Assembly (NCBI GenBank): GCA_036558305.1
Contig: DATBFX010000426.1
Coordinates: 1-19,341 of the forward strand
DNA length: 19,341 nucleotides
Direction: 5' to 3'
Source of the DNA: DATBFX01 sp036558305
GTDB taxonomy: Bacteria; Chloroflexota; Chloroflexia; Thermomicrobiales; UBA6265
Shown one piece after another: positions 7,216 through 16,241 of the stretch. The position numbers and the translations under genes were made by a program. How positions within the stretch are numbered: position 1 is the stretch's first letter; each line of letters opens with the position of its first letter. Under the pieces are notes generated by a model. It did no database searches, had not been told where the DNA came from, and saw only the letters and a program-made list of their open reading frames with translations.

Positions 7216-8520
7216 ATGGCAGCGAGCAACAACGGCGTCGACGAACTCCTGACCGAGGTTTCCGAGCGGCGCTACTCGCGCCGGCAAACCCTGGCGCGCG
7301 GTTTGGCGCTGGGTTTGTCGCTGCCGGCGATCAAGGCGGTCCTCGCCTCGCCGGTCTTCGCGCAGGATGCGGCATCGTCGCCGGCCGCGGGCGGTCCGGT
7401 CGATGTGCCGATCGTCGGCAAGCAAATGACGTTCGACGACATCAAGGCGGCGATCGCCTCAGAGAAGGAAGTCAACGTCGCCAACTGGACCTACCAGGCG
7501 TCGGATCAACTGGTGGCGCAATTCGAGAAGTACGTCAAAGACGTCTACGGCGAGGACATCAAGGTTCACTACGGCCAGTCCCAACAACCGAGCACCTACC
7601 TGACCGATCTCTACACGGCGGTCGGCAGCGGCGACAGCTCGCCCTGGGACGTGATGGCGATCGAGGAGAACTACTGGGCGGAGGCGCAACTGCGGAGCAC
7701 GCAGCAGTCGACCAAACTGATGGAAGACTACCTGCCGTCGGGTCTGATCCCGAATGCCGACCGCGTGATGGACTCGCTCAAACACGTGCCGACGTCGATC
7801 GGTTTCCAGGCCTCGGCCACCCCCGGTATCAACTACAACAAGAACAACGTCGACTTCCTGACCGACTGGAAAGACCTCGCCGACGACCGCCTCAAAGGCA
7901 AACTCCTGATGTGGCTGCCCGGCGACATCACCGGCGGCGGGATCCTGCTCGGGCTCGCGGCCTCGCTCGGCAAGGACTACCACGACCCGGCCCAGATGGA
8001 CGAGGTCATCGACTTCGCCGCCAACAAGATCGGTCCAAACGCGGTGAAGTACACGGCCGACTTCGGCGAGGCGCAGCAACTCTACGAAAGCGGCGCCGTC
8101 GACGTCGTGACGTTCTGGAACTCGATGGCGCGCCTCGAATACCTGAACGGCCACGAGGAGGCCGCCTTCCTGATCGCCGCTTCCGGTCAATACGCCGTCA
8201 ACGGCTACATGTGGATTCCGGTCAAACCGAAACACCCGGTGCTCGCCCAGATCTTCATCGACTGGCGCCTCGGCGACGACGCCCAGTTCCCCGACATCGA
8301 CGCCTGGGGCATCACCAAGGGCGGGTGGGCCGAATTGCAAGAAGGCTTCCTCGGTCCGTCGTACGAGGGGGATGTCCCCGACTGGATCAAGGACGTCTAC
8401 TTCACCTACTTCCCGACGATCGAGCAACTCAGTACCAACTACAAGTCCGTCGATTGGGACTACTACGCCCAGAACTCGAAAGACTGGTTCGACAAGTGGC
8501 TCCAGGGTATCGGTCTTTAG
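7216..8520 (+). CDS. Tat-exported ABC transporter substrate-binding protein, spermidine/putrescine type
   Basis: A 434-residue extracellular solute-binding protein (PotD/SBP_bac_8-like) that should deliver ligand to the two permeases encoded downstream. The N terminus has a twin-arginine signal (YSRRQTL, Arg22-Arg23), a hydrophobic stretch (LALGLSLPAIKAVLA), then PVFA-Q, a good signal-peptidase site after about residue 49. There is no lipobox Cys, so it is probably released or held otherwise. The mature part has the NWTYQASDQLVAQFEKY start, the WDVMAIEENYW region, the PGINYNKNNV hinge and VTFWNSMARLEYLNGHEEA typical of the family. The ATG has GGAAAGG upstream. Polyamine is only the family label; a polyamine-like, amino-acid-derived or amide ligand are all possible. 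A palindromic repeat lies between it and the permease genes. Confidence 0.9.
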   Translation: MAASNNGVDELLTEVSERRYSRRQTLARGLALGLSLPAIKAVLASPVFAQDAASSPAAGGPVDVPIVGKQMTFDDIKAAIASEKEVNVANWTYQASDQLVAQFEKYVKDVYGEDIKVHYGQSQQPSTYLTDLYTAVGSGDSSPWDVMAIEENYWAEAQLRSTQQSTKLMEDYLPSGLIPNADRVMDSLKHVPTSIGFQASATPGINYNKNNVDFLTDWKDLADDRLKGKLLMWLPGDITGGGILLGLAASLGKDYHDPAQMDEVIDFAANKIGPNAVKYTADFGEAQQLYESGAVDVVTFWNSMARLEYLNGHEEAAFLIAASGQYAVNGYMWIPVKPKHPVLAQIFIDWRLGDDAQFPDIDAWGITKGGWAELQEGFLGPSYEGDVPDWIKDVYFTYFPTIEQLSTNYKSVDWDYYAQNSKDWFDKWLQGIGL

Positions 8521-8572
8521 GACGTTGTAAGGGTGGCACCTGCGCATTCATTTTCGCCGCATGCGTGGGTTC

Positions 8573-8664
8573 GTAGGGGCGGACCGGGTGCCCCCTGGGC
8601 GATGTCCGCCCTGCCTCGAATGTCGCGAACTTTGCAGAGGGCGGACACGGCGGTCCGCCCCTAC
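8573..8664. repeat. GTAG...CTAC palindromic repeat element, copy 2 (inverted relative to copy 1)
   Basis: A 92-base element running GTAGGGGCGGAC...GTCCGCCCCTAC, starting 53 bases after the binding-protein stop and ending 27 bases before the first permease. It forms two hairpins: 8577-8584 with 8604-8611, and 8639-8646 with 8653-8660. The core at 8612-8638 is 27 bases and unrelated to the copy 1 core. Reverse-complemented, its arms align with copy 1 (4161-4256) almost base for base. By analogy with REP elements between malE and malF, it could protect the binding-protein mRNA or reduce read-through into the permeases. Confidence 0.8.
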
Positions 8665-8691
8665 GTCCGTTTTGCCTAAGCAGTCGCGATT

Positions 8692-9594
8692 ATGACCAGC
8701 CCCTCCTTGACGATCTCGGCGAGCGACGCAATCGCAGCGCCCGAACAAGGAACGGCCCGCCGCTGGCGAAATGCCCTCGCCGGTCCCGGTCTCGTGCTAC
8801 CAGCGTTGGTCGTCACGATCCTCTTCTCGATCGTGCCGCTGGTCTATCTCACCATCGTCAGCTTCACCGACGAGTCGACTTTCTTCTTCCACAATCCGGT
8901 CTACACCCTGAATAACTACGAGCAAGTGTGGAATCGCTATCGTCCCCACGTCGTCAACACGATCCGGCTCGCCGTCCTCTCGTCGGCCTTCGATCTCGTC
9001 TTCGGCTACCCCTTCGCGTACATCCTCGTGCGCAAGGTCCGCTATCGGGAGCTGGTCCGCACGCTGATGACGTTCCCGCTCTTTGGACCGCTCTACCTCG
9101 CCTACGGGATCGGCTTCATCGTCCTGCCAAACGGTCCGCTGGCGCCCGTCCTCGACTTCTTCCACATCAAGGGGACGACGCTGCTCTTTTCGGAACCGAT
9201 GACCGTCATCGGCATGGCGATGTTCACCTTCCCGTTCATGGTGATGAACATCGGTACCGCCCTCTCCAACGTCGATCCGACGTTGGAGGAGGCGGCGCGC
9301 ACCCTCGGCGCCAAGCCCTGGCAGGTGTTCACTCGCGTCCTCTTCCCCTTGAGTTGGAGTGGCATCCTGGCTGGGCTCTTGATGTGTTTTGGCTGGAACC
9401 TCGGCGTCTTCGTCGTGCCGCTCCTCCTCGGCGGTGTCGCCCAACAGCGGGTGCTGTCGCTCACCCTCTACCAGAAGGCCGTCAGCCAGTTCGACTACGG
9501 TCTCGCCGCGGCGATGGGGATCACCCTGATGATCCTCGCCTTCGGCGTTACCTGGCTGTCGCTCAAGTTCTCCCGCGGCGCCCTGGGAGCCTGA
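8692..9594 (+). CDS. ABC transporter permease, polyamine-type (PotB-like)
   Basis: A 300-residue inner-membrane permease. The first membrane helix (LVLPALVVTILFSIVPLVYL) follows a short cytoplasmic N terminus, and about five further hydrophobic stretches follow. The EAA loop that docks with the ATPase is clear: EEAARTLGAKPWQVFTRVLF, near residues 200-220. The two EAA permeases differ in sequence, so they form a heterodimer. No good Shine-Dalgarno precedes ATG 8692, and a palindromic element ends 27 bases upstream, so translation may be weaker than that of the binding protein. The next permease starts 22 bases after its stop. Confidence 0.92.
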   Translation: MTSPSLTISASDAIAAPEQGTARRWRNALAGPGLVLPALVVTILFSIVPLVYLTIVSFTDESTFFFHNPVYTLNNYEQVWNRYRPHVVNTIRLAVLSSAFDLVFGYPFAYILVRKVRYRELVRTLMTFPLFGPLYLAYGIGFIVLPNGPLAPVLDFFHIKGTTLLFSEPMTVIGMAMFTFPFMVMNIGTALSNVDPTLEEAARTLGAKPWQVFTRVLFPLSWSGILAGLLMCFGWNLGVFVVPLLLGGVAQQRVLSLTLYQKAVSQFDYGLAAAMGITLMILAFGVTWLSLKFSRGALGA

Positions 9595-9616
9595 CGCAGA
9601 TGGGGGAGGCAACGAG

Positions 9617-10441
9617 ATGAGCGCCACGACCATCGTGCCGCCCCGGAAATCGGAACGGCGGCTGCCTCCGCTCTCCGACATCCTGCAGCACGCCTACATC
9701 TGGATCTGGTTGGTGCTCTTCGTGCTACCGTTCGCCGTCACCATCCTCCGCTCGCTCGAGGATCCGGATGGTGGACGCTCGCTCGTGGCGTACCGGGCGA
9801 TCTACGGATCGTTCAAGCACAACCTCGTCCTCTCGATCGAGCTGACCGTCGCCACGATCGTCATCAACCTCTTGATCGGCATCCCGGCCGCCTACGCGAT
9901 CGTTCGTCATGCGATCCCCGGCAAAAGAATCATCCTGTCGACGCTCAACCTGGCGCTCTACACACCCGGCGCCGTCATGGGGATCAGTCTGGCCATCACC
10001 TACGCCTTCTTTTTCCACATCCCGCACAGCTACACCGGGCTCGTCGCGGCCTACGTCGTCGGCACCTACCCGTTGATGCTGGTTCCGATCATCGTCGCCT
10101 TGCGCGACCTCTCGACCGTCTACGAGGAAGCGGCACGCACCCTCGGCGCGAACAGGATGCAGAGTTTCTTCCGGATCGAATTGCCGCTGCTCGGTCCCGG
10201 TATCAGCGCCGGCATCCTGCTCACCTTCGTCATCGTCTTCAACGAATTCCTCGTCACCCTCTTCATCGCCGGGCCGGGTACCACCACCGCCGCCCTCCGC
10301 GTCTACGGTCTCACCCGCACCGGTTTCCTCCCGACGACCGCCGCCGTCGCCGCCACGATGCAGTTCGTCTCGTTCGTCGTCGTGCTCGTCTTTTTCAAGG
10401 CGTTCGGTTCGCGCTACCTGAAGGGGACGTACCTGATTTGA
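9617..10441 (+). CDS. ABC transporter permease, polyamine-type (PotC-like)
   Basis: A 274-residue second permease of the same importer. It opens with a cytoplasmic segment, then a membrane helix (YIWIWLVLFVLPFAVTILRS), and has about six membrane segments in all. The EAA loop reads YEEAARTLGANRMQSFFRIE, near residues 170-190. GGGGGAGG lies upstream of ATG 9617, a strong ribosome-binding site. The C terminus ends FFKAFGSRYLKGTYLI, and the TGA stop is the first part of an imperfect inverted repeat running to 10514. Confidence 0.92.
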   Translation: MSATTIVPPRKSERRLPPLSDILQHAYIWIWLVLFVLPFAVTILRSLEDPDGGRSLVAYRAIYGSFKHNLVLSIELTVATIVINLLIGIPAAYAIVRHAIPGKRIILSTLNLALYTPGAVMGISLAITYAFFFHIPHSYTGLVAAYVVGTYPLMLVPIIVALRDLSTVYEEAARTLGANRMQSFFRIELPLLGPGISAGILLTFVIVFNEFLVTLFIAGPGTTTAALRVYGLTRTGFLPTTAAVAATMQFVSFVVVLVFFKAFGSRYLKGTYLI

Positions 10442-10514
10442 GTTTCAGGTCTCAGGTCTCAAGTCTCAGGCTGCCACTCGCTACTTGAGACTTGAGACCT
10501 GGAACCTGAGACTT
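10440..10514. repeat. Inverted repeat built from iterated GGTCTCA/AGTCTCA units between permease and ATPase genes
   Basis: The left arm 10440-10468 and right arm 10486-10514 are 29 bases each and pair at about 25 of 29 positions around a 17-base spacer. Each arm is itself made of 7-base units (AGGTCTC, AAGTCTC) repeated three to four times. It starts at the permease TGA stop and ends 14 bases before the ATPase ATG. In RNA it would make one long stem inside the operon. Composition differs from the neighbouring coding DNA. Confidence 0.75.
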
Positions 10515-10528
10515 CGTTGAGGTCGCAC

Positions 10529-11622
<1,094 letters not shown>

Positions 11623-11626
<4 letters not shown>

Positions 11627-11700
11627 TCGGGGCGACGTTCGTCCGCTGCCGCGCTGCTTTCGCGCGCGATGTGGGTTTCGAATACCCACTCCCGACCTAC
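11623..11700. repeat. GTAG...CTAC palindromic element, different family member
   Basis: A 78-base stretch bounded by GTAGTCGGG (11623-11631) and CCCGACCTAC (11691-11700), which pair with one bulge. It contains a perfect hairpin GTGGGT-TTCGAAT-ACCCAC (11671-11689). It begins in the TAG stop of the ATP-binding protein gene, just as copy 1 begins in the reductase stop. The internal sequence is not homologous to the copies at 4161 and 8573, so this is a related style rather than the same element. It may end the transporter transcript. Confidence 0.5.
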
Positions 11701-11834
11701 GACCCCGCGTAATCGCTGATGCGTAGTTGAACGTGGTCGTCGGCTGCCGAAATACGTCGTCTGACCGATGTCGTGCTTCCTTGCATCACCGAGGATAAGC
11801 ATGCCGACCAGGAGGCCGGTGGACGGGCGTCAAC

Positions 11835-11857
11835 GGACGGCCGTCCTTGTCAAGGAC
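11835..11857. promoter_or_regulatory. Two overlapping perfect palindromes upstream of the SnoaL-like gene
   Basis: GGACGGCCGTCC (11835-11846) overlaps GTCCTTG-T-CAAGGAC (11843-11857), a 15-base palindrome. They share GTCC and so could form mutually exclusive hairpins or paired protein-binding sites. They end 48 bases before the SnoaL-like start, within a 279-base gap holding otherwise only the palindromic element at 11623-11700. No regulator gene is adjacent. Confidence 0.35.
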
Positions 11858-11905
11858 CGCCTGCGAGGAGACGAGGCGGATGCGGATTCATGAGAGGCTA
11901 CCAGT

Positions 11906-12334
11906 ATGGGCAAAGATCACCGAACCGCGGTACAACGCTTCTTCGAAGAAGTGTTCAACGGGGGCAACACGCGATTGCTGCCGGAGTTGATCGCACCGGA
12001 ACACGTCAGTCACCTCCCCACCGGCGACCACTACGGGCCCGAGGGGGTGCGCATCGACATCGCCGGGTTCCGCGCGGCCTTTCCGGATCTGAACCTGATC
12101 CTCGACGACCTGATCGACACGTCGGAGACCGTCGTCTACCGGTTCACGGCGCGCGGCACGCACGAGGGACCGTTCATGGGTGTTGCGCCGACGGGGCGCC
12201 GCGTCCGCGTCGACGGCATCGGCATCGACCGCTTTCGCGACGGCAAGATGATCGAACGCTGGGTGCAGTACGACGGCGTCGGTCTCCTCCAGCAGATAGG
12301 CGCGCTGCCGGGCTTCTGTCCTTCTGCCGACTGA
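11906..12334 (+). CDS. SnoaL-like / ester-cyclase-type NTF2-fold protein
   Basis: A 142-residue protein of the SnoaL-like polyketide cyclase superfamily. The order is typical: helical N terminus (RFFEEVFNGGNTRLLPELIAPEHVSH), then GPEGVRIDIAGFRAAFPDLNLILDDLI, VVYRFTARGTHEGPFMGVAPTGRRV and GIGIDRFRDGKMIERWVQYDGVGLLQQIG. Most such proteins have an unknown small-molecule role, and no polyketide genes are nearby, so no reaction is assigned. GAGAGG lies upstream of the ATG. The stop is four bases from the stop of the convergent SMP-30-type gene. Confidence 0.88.
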   Translation: MGKDHRTAVQRFFEEVFNGGNTRLLPELIAPEHVSHLPTGDHYGPEGVRIDIAGFRAAFPDLNLILDDLIDTSETVVYRFTARGTHEGPFMGVAPTGRRVRVDGIGIDRFRDGKMIERWVQYDGVGLLQQIGALPGFCPSAD

Positions 12335-12338
12335 GCCG

Positions 12339-13175
12339 CTACCGTCCGTCGTGCAGCCGCTGGCCGGCGACGTTGAGCCGGACGCGGTAGAGGGAGGCGG
12401 TCGCGACCTCGGTGACGACCAGGGTCGTCCCGTCGGGAGCGAAGGCGACGTTGGTCGGCTGCTGGCCCGGCACCGCGATCTGGTCGACGCGCGTCCCGGT
12501 CGGGTCGAAGACGTCGACGCAGCCGCCGGCGAAATGCGCGACGTAGAGGTCGCCGTTGGCGTCGAACGCCATCCCGTCCGGTCCGGGCGGGAGCAGGGTG
12601 TCGGCCCAGTGTTCGGCCGGACCGACCGAACCGTCGGGGCGAATCGGATACCGCAGCAACCGGTTGCGGTACGTCTCGGCCAGGATGACCGCGGACCCGT
12701 CCGCGGTCAGCGCAACCCCGTTCGGGAAGGCGAGACCGCTGTCGATCTGTTCGAGGTTGCCGTCGGGGAAGAGACGGTAGAAGCCGCCGGTGGGATTCTC
12801 GGCGGAGGTTCCCCAGGGATCGGAGAAATAGAGGACGCCGTTCTGGTCAAAGACGAGATCATTGGCGCCGTTAAGAGGTTTGCCCTGGTATTCGTTGACG
12901 ACGATCGATGCTTCTCCATGTGGAGTGATCCGCATGACGCCGTGGATCTGGTCGCCTTCGTCTGCCACGTAGAGTGAGCCGTCTGGATGGAACGCTAAGC
13001 CGGCCGGGATGCCGCCCGTGTTGAAGAACTCGCCGGCCTGCCCATCCGGTGTCAGCTTGACGATGGAACTCGTTAGCCAGTTGACGAAGAAGAGGTTGCC
13101 GTCGCGATCGAAGGCAGGACCCTCCGGCGAGTCGTAGCCGCTGATCAGGGTTTCGATCGATGACGTCGTCCTCAT
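12339..13175 (-). CDS. SMP-30/gluconolactonase-like six-bladed beta-propeller
   Basis: A 278-residue SMP-30/LRE-type protein, probably a lactonase or related metal-dependent hydrolase. Metal-site candidates are Glu18 (SPEGPAFD), the Asn of NGANDLVFD, the Asn of FPNGVALTADG and the Asp of GPDGMAFDANGDLYVA. Blade repeats of the form 'FDxDGNLYVA' recur through the sequence. There is no signal peptide, so it is cytoplasmic. The ATG is preceded by AGGAAAAGGG. The gene lies downstream of the DUF2207 gene on the same strand, with a 12-bp perfect stem-loop between them. Confidence 0.88.
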   Translation of the reverse strand: MRTTSSIETLISGYDSPEGPAFDRDGNLFFVNWLTSSIVKLTPDGQAGEFFNTGGIPAGLAFHPDGSLYVADEGDQIHGVMRITPHGEASIVVNEYQGKPLNGANDLVFDQNGVLYFSDPWGTSAENPTGGFYRLFPDGNLEQIDSGLAFPNGVALTADGSAVILAETYRNRLLRYPIRPDGSVGPAEHWADTLLPPGPDGMAFDANGDLYVAHFAGGCVDVFDPTGTRVDQIAVPGQQPTNVAFAPDGTTLVVTEVATASLYRVRLNVAGQRLHDGR

Positions 13176-13199
13176 CTGCCCTTTTCCTTCGCGATGGTC

Positions 13200-13229
13200 G
13201 CGGCCTGACGCGCTCGTGCGTCAGGCCGC
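13200..13229 (-). terminator. Perfect 12-bp stem-loop between the DUF2207 and SMP-30 genes
   Basis: GCGGCCTGACGC (13200-13211) and GCGTCAGGCCGC (13218-13229) pair perfectly around a 6-base loop. It lies 26 bases past the DUF2207 stop and 24 bases before the SMP-30-type start on the minus strand. No U-run follows, so it may stabilise the upstream mRNA or act as a factor-dependent terminator. Confidence 0.6.
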
Positions 13230-13255
13230 ACCGTCCTCGTGCCCGCCGAGGTAGC

Positions 13256-15376
13256 TTACCGAAATCCCCGGTGCCCGCCGCCCGACGATCCGCCGTGCGA
13301 ACCGCCGCCGCCGAAACTGTGCCGGCTTCCCGAGCTGTGGTGGCTGCCGGAGCTGCTGCCCCAGTCGCTGTCCGCCGCCGCGTCCGCCATCGACGAGAGC
13401 GCATCCCCGGCCGTGTTGAACATCGACAGCAGTCCGTCGCTCACCCGCGACAGCGCGTGACCGGCGTGGTCGCTCGTCCCCTGCCAGTCGGGAAGGCTGA
13501 AACCGCCGCCGTCGCCATCACCCCGTTCCTCGGTTTGGCGGTCGCCGCCGGTCACGTCCCACCACGAGCGCCCGGTCGCCGACGTCCAATCCCATTCGCG
13601 AACGTCGTGACGCCATGGTCTCGCGTCGTCCCGATTGCCCGGAGAGGAACCGGCTCGCCAGACCGGCGCGTACCAAGTCGGCGCCGGCGTTCCCGCGGTC
13701 GCGAACGCCCCGACCCACGACTCCTCCAAACCGAACGCGATCGCGTACGGCAGGTACTTGTCGAAGATCTCCTTGTGCTCGGCGACCTTGTCGTATCGGT
13801 CGATCTGTTCGAGGTACCGGCGAAAGGCCAACCACTTCGCCGCCGCCTCCGCCCCAACCCGCGTCTTCTTCGGCAACGCACCGCTGATGAGATAAACGAC
13901 CACGCTCATCACGACCAGCACGCCGAGGAGGAACCAGAACCACCCGACGCCCCGGAAGAAGAGCAACCAGACGATCAACCCGACGATCGGCAGGACGATG
14001 AACGAGCGGAGCGCTCGGTTGCGCCAGTTCGTCCGCGTCTCCTCCGGCGACTCCCCGAAGTACCCGCGTTTGACCAGTTCCGCGTAGAGCAAGGACCGGA
14101 CGCCGGGTGCCGACCGCGCGAACGCCTCGGATGCCTTCCAGAGATTGGTCGTCGCCCCCGAGTCCAATGTGAAGTCGAAGAGCGCGTTCAGCGCCTCCTT
14201 CTCGAACGGAGCCAGCGCGGCGGTCGGATCGACCAGCGTCACCTTGACGTCGCTGCCGAGCCCGATCGCCTCGGTCTGGCTCATCGCGATCACCCCGCGC
14301 CGCGAGAGATCGACCAGCGTCGCCACGATGTCCCGCTGGTGGACCACCTCGTCGACCAGCGCCCCCGCCGCGCCAGGCGGCAGATCGTCCGGCGGTTGCG
14401 GCAGGAAGTCGGCGACGATGCCGACGTGGGGGTCCCGCCCACGCAGATACCACAATCCGTAGATCGCCAGACCGCCGCCGACCAATCCCAGCAGCCCCGT
14501 GCCGAGGAACAGCGAATCCAGAACTGCGCGTCGCTGCGCGGCCTGCTCCGCCTTGCGTCGCTGGGCGTCGTCTGCCTGCTGCCAGTGCGGCGCCGATGCG
14601 TCGACCAGCCACGGGAATTCGAGCCGGACGATGAACTCGTCGCCCTCGCCGAGATTGTTCTTGCTCCAGGTCCAGGTCTTGCCGTCCTCGGTGTAGTCCC
14701 CGACCTGCGAGGGGTCGATTTTGACGTCGTCGACGCTCATCACGACGTCGACGGGGTCGACCGCCTGCGGCAGATTGATCGTCACCGTCGCCGCGCGGAC
14801 CGGGGCCACCTCGGTTGCCTCTTTCCCGATCGCCGTCCACCAGATCTGCTGGACCGGCGGCACGTTGTCGGGATAGACGCGGAGCGCACCGAGCACGTCG
14901 TACCCGAGCAGAAACGTCTTCGTCGCGTCGTAGGTCGAGTCGAATCCCCAACGGACCGAGGTGTATTCCCCCTTCCGGCCCCAGGTGTACTCGGCTGGGT
15001 CGAGGTAGTCGTAGTCGGTGCAACAGAGCGTGGACTCCTTGTAGGCGACCGTTCCTTGTGGCGTGACCTCCTTGACGACGACGTTCTGAATCGAGTCGAT
15101 CCGCCCCATCGGGATATCGGCAAACCCACTCGTGAAGGGGCCGCCCACGAAATCGACCACCTGCCGCTCGACGACGTGATACGACCCGTCCTGATTGAGG
15201 TCGATCGTCACGTCGTACTGGTCCCAGGTGGCGGACTTGGCGAATTGGGCGTCGGCCCGATGTGAGGAGCCAGGGGCGAAAAGGATGGAGAGCGCACAGA
15301 GCAAGACGGCCGCGATGCCTGGCACGCAGCGGAGACGGCGAATGGCGTTCGATGTTCTGTTGTTCACGTGTCGCAC
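13256..15376 (-). CDS. DUF2207-family membrane protein with Gly/Ser/His-rich tail
   Basis: A 706-residue predicted membrane protein of the DUF2207 (YciQ-like) family; the function is unknown. A signal-type segment (about residues 15-44, PGIAAVLLCALSILFAPGSS) leads to an extracytoplasmic domain containing WDQYDVTIDLNQDGSYHVVE, the usual N-terminal signature. One membrane segment lies near residues 292-318 (LGTGLLGLVGGGLAIYGLWY), then a cytoplasmic region, then two close segments near 457-500 (FIVLPIVGLIVWLLFF and WFWFLLGVLVVMSVVVYLI). The last ~45 residues are low-complexity Gly/Ser/His (GGGGSHGGSSGGGHRGFR). GTG 15376 has GAAAGG only three bases upstream; GTG 15367 is an alternative start with wider spacing. 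Confidence 0.87.
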   Translation of the reverse strand: MRHVNNRTSNAIRRLRCVPGIAAVLLCALSILFAPGSSHRADAQFAKSATWDQYDVTIDLNQDGSYHVVERQVVDFVGGPFTSGFADIPMGRIDSIQNVVVKEVTPQGTVAYKESTLCCTDYDYLDPAEYTWGRKGEYTSVRWGFDSTYDATKTFLLGYDVLGALRVYPDNVPPVQQIWWTAIGKEATEVAPVRAATVTINLPQAVDPVDVVMSVDDVKIDPSQVGDYTEDGKTWTWSKNNLGEGDEFIVRLEFPWLVDASAPHWQQADDAQRRKAEQAAQRRAVLDSLFLGTGLLGLVGGGLAIYGLWYLRGRDPHVGIVADFLPQPPDDLPPGAAGALVDEVVHQRDIVATLVDLSRRGVIAMSQTEAIGLGSDVKVTLVDPTAALAPFEKEALNALFDFTLDSGATTNLWKASEAFARSAPGVRSLLYAELVKRGYFGESPEETRTNWRNRALRSFIVLPIVGLIVWLLFFRGVGWFWFLLGVLVVMSVVVYLISGALPKKTRVGAEAAAKWLAFRRYLEQIDRYDKVAEHKEIFDKYLPYAIAFGLEESWVGAFATAGTPAPTWYAPVWRAGSSPGNRDDARPWRHDVREWDWTSATGRSWWDVTGGDRQTEERGDGDGGGFSLPDWQGTSDHAGHALSRVSDGLLSMFNTAGDALSSMADAAADSDWGSSSGSHHSSGSRHSFGGGGSHGGSSGGGHRGFR

Positions 15377-15495
15377 GGGCCTTTCGTCTTGTGCGAGTCG
15401 AAATTGGTGTCCGATTTCGCCGCGACATCCACTCTGGGCAGATTCAGGTTCATACGCCCGCGCCGGCCAAACAGATCCATTTTTCAGGCGGCCAG

Positions 15496-15945
15496 TCAGC
15501 TCAGGTGGTGTGCGGACTCGGAGAACACGGGCTCAGCCGGGATCAATGGATCGGGTACTTCGGCGCCCTGGCCGCGAGGTTCTCTCACATTCTTCGTGTA
15601 GACCGGAACGCCGTCTCGTACGGCAACGGAGGCAAGATACGCGTCGGTGAAACCAAGACCCGGAGTCCGACGCCAGCGATCCAATGCCTCGGCCAGGATC
15701 GGCTTGTCGCTGATCACGCCGGGCCAGTCGAGCACTGAGAGGAGATAGGCTGCGACGTCTCTGCGACCGAGTTGCTTCGCGAACCTCGGCAGGGCAAAGG
15801 TAATCTCGTGCAGAACGATAGGCTCGATTCTCGCCGCTATTGTCCCCTTTTCCAATTCCTCGAGAAATCTCTTGCACTCCGCCGTATGGTCGTCGTTCGC
15901 AATGGCATGAATGAATAGATTGGCATCGAGATAACCGCTACTCAT
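15496..15945 (-). CDS. PIN-domain ribonuclease toxin (VapC-like), second pair
   Basis: A 149-residue PIN-domain protein, presumably a toxin RNase. Active-site acidic residues are Asp7 (SGYLDANLFIHAI), Glu47 (LHEITFALPRF) and Asp101 (GFTDAYLASVAV), with Asn119 (VYTKN) at the fourth position. ATG 15945 is chosen because the first strand follows immediately and the start overlaps the antitoxin stop by 8 bases (ATGAGTAG), a coupling arrangement. An extended frame to 16026 adds residues read from the antitoxin gene in another frame. Confidence 0.88.
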   Translation of the reverse strand: MSSGYLDANLFIHAIANDDHTAECKRFLEELEKGTIAARIEPIVLHEITFALPRFAKQLGRRDVAAYLLSVLDWPGVISDKPILAEALDRWRRTPGLGFTDAYLASVAVRDGVPVYTKNVREPRGQGAEVPDPLIPAEPVFSESAHHLS

Positions 15946-16201
15946 CTCGACTACCAAACACCTCGCGTGCCGCAGCTTCCTGCCACTCCTCGCGGATCGT
16001 GGCATCGTCGTACGGCTGATCGACATGATACCGTTCGATGATCTCCGCGAGGGTCAAACGAGGCAGGACCTCGAGTTCTACTGTGGCCGGTCCCGTTCGA
16101 CGAATGAGAACGGTGTCACCTGGTCGAATCCCTACGTCACGGCGGATGTCTGAGGGCAGAGGCACTTCTCCCCCAGCTTGGACTTTTCCGAGCGCCGCCA
16201 C
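15938..16201 (-). CDS. AbrB/MazE-type (SpoVT-AbrB) antitoxin
   Basis: An 87-residue protein with an N-terminal swapped-hairpin DNA-binding domain: KVQAGGEVPLPSDIRRDVGIRPGDTVLIRR, then VELEVLP. The C-terminal tail is acidic (DQPYDDATIREEWQEAA), as expected for binding a PIN toxin. The GTG start at 16201 is set by GAGAGGAG six bases upstream. It overlaps the downstream toxin gene by 8 bases. A 15-base palindrome 41 bases upstream is a candidate autoregulation site. Confidence 0.87.
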   Translation of the reverse strand: MAALGKVQAGGEVPLPSDIRRDVGIRPGDTVLIRRTGPATVELEVLPRLTLAEIIERYHVDQPYDDATIREEWQEAAAREVFGSRDE

Positions 16202-16241
16202 GGGTCACTCCTCTCGTGGGCGAAATTCGGGACAAAACACG

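Noticed and set aside
5830..8547. Antisense frames over the amidohydrolase and binding protein (390 and 362 codons)
   Set aside because: Acidic, repetitive translations with no family signature, opposite genes with complete motifs.
10440..10514. CRISPR-like short repeats
   Set aside because: The units are 7 bases, contiguous and inverted, with no unique spacers; not a CRISPR array.
13160..15265. A 701-codon plus-strand open frame
   Set aside because: It is antisense to the DUF2207 gene. The translation is Arg/Asp/Val-rich, with no domain and no ribosome-binding site; high GC creates such shadows.
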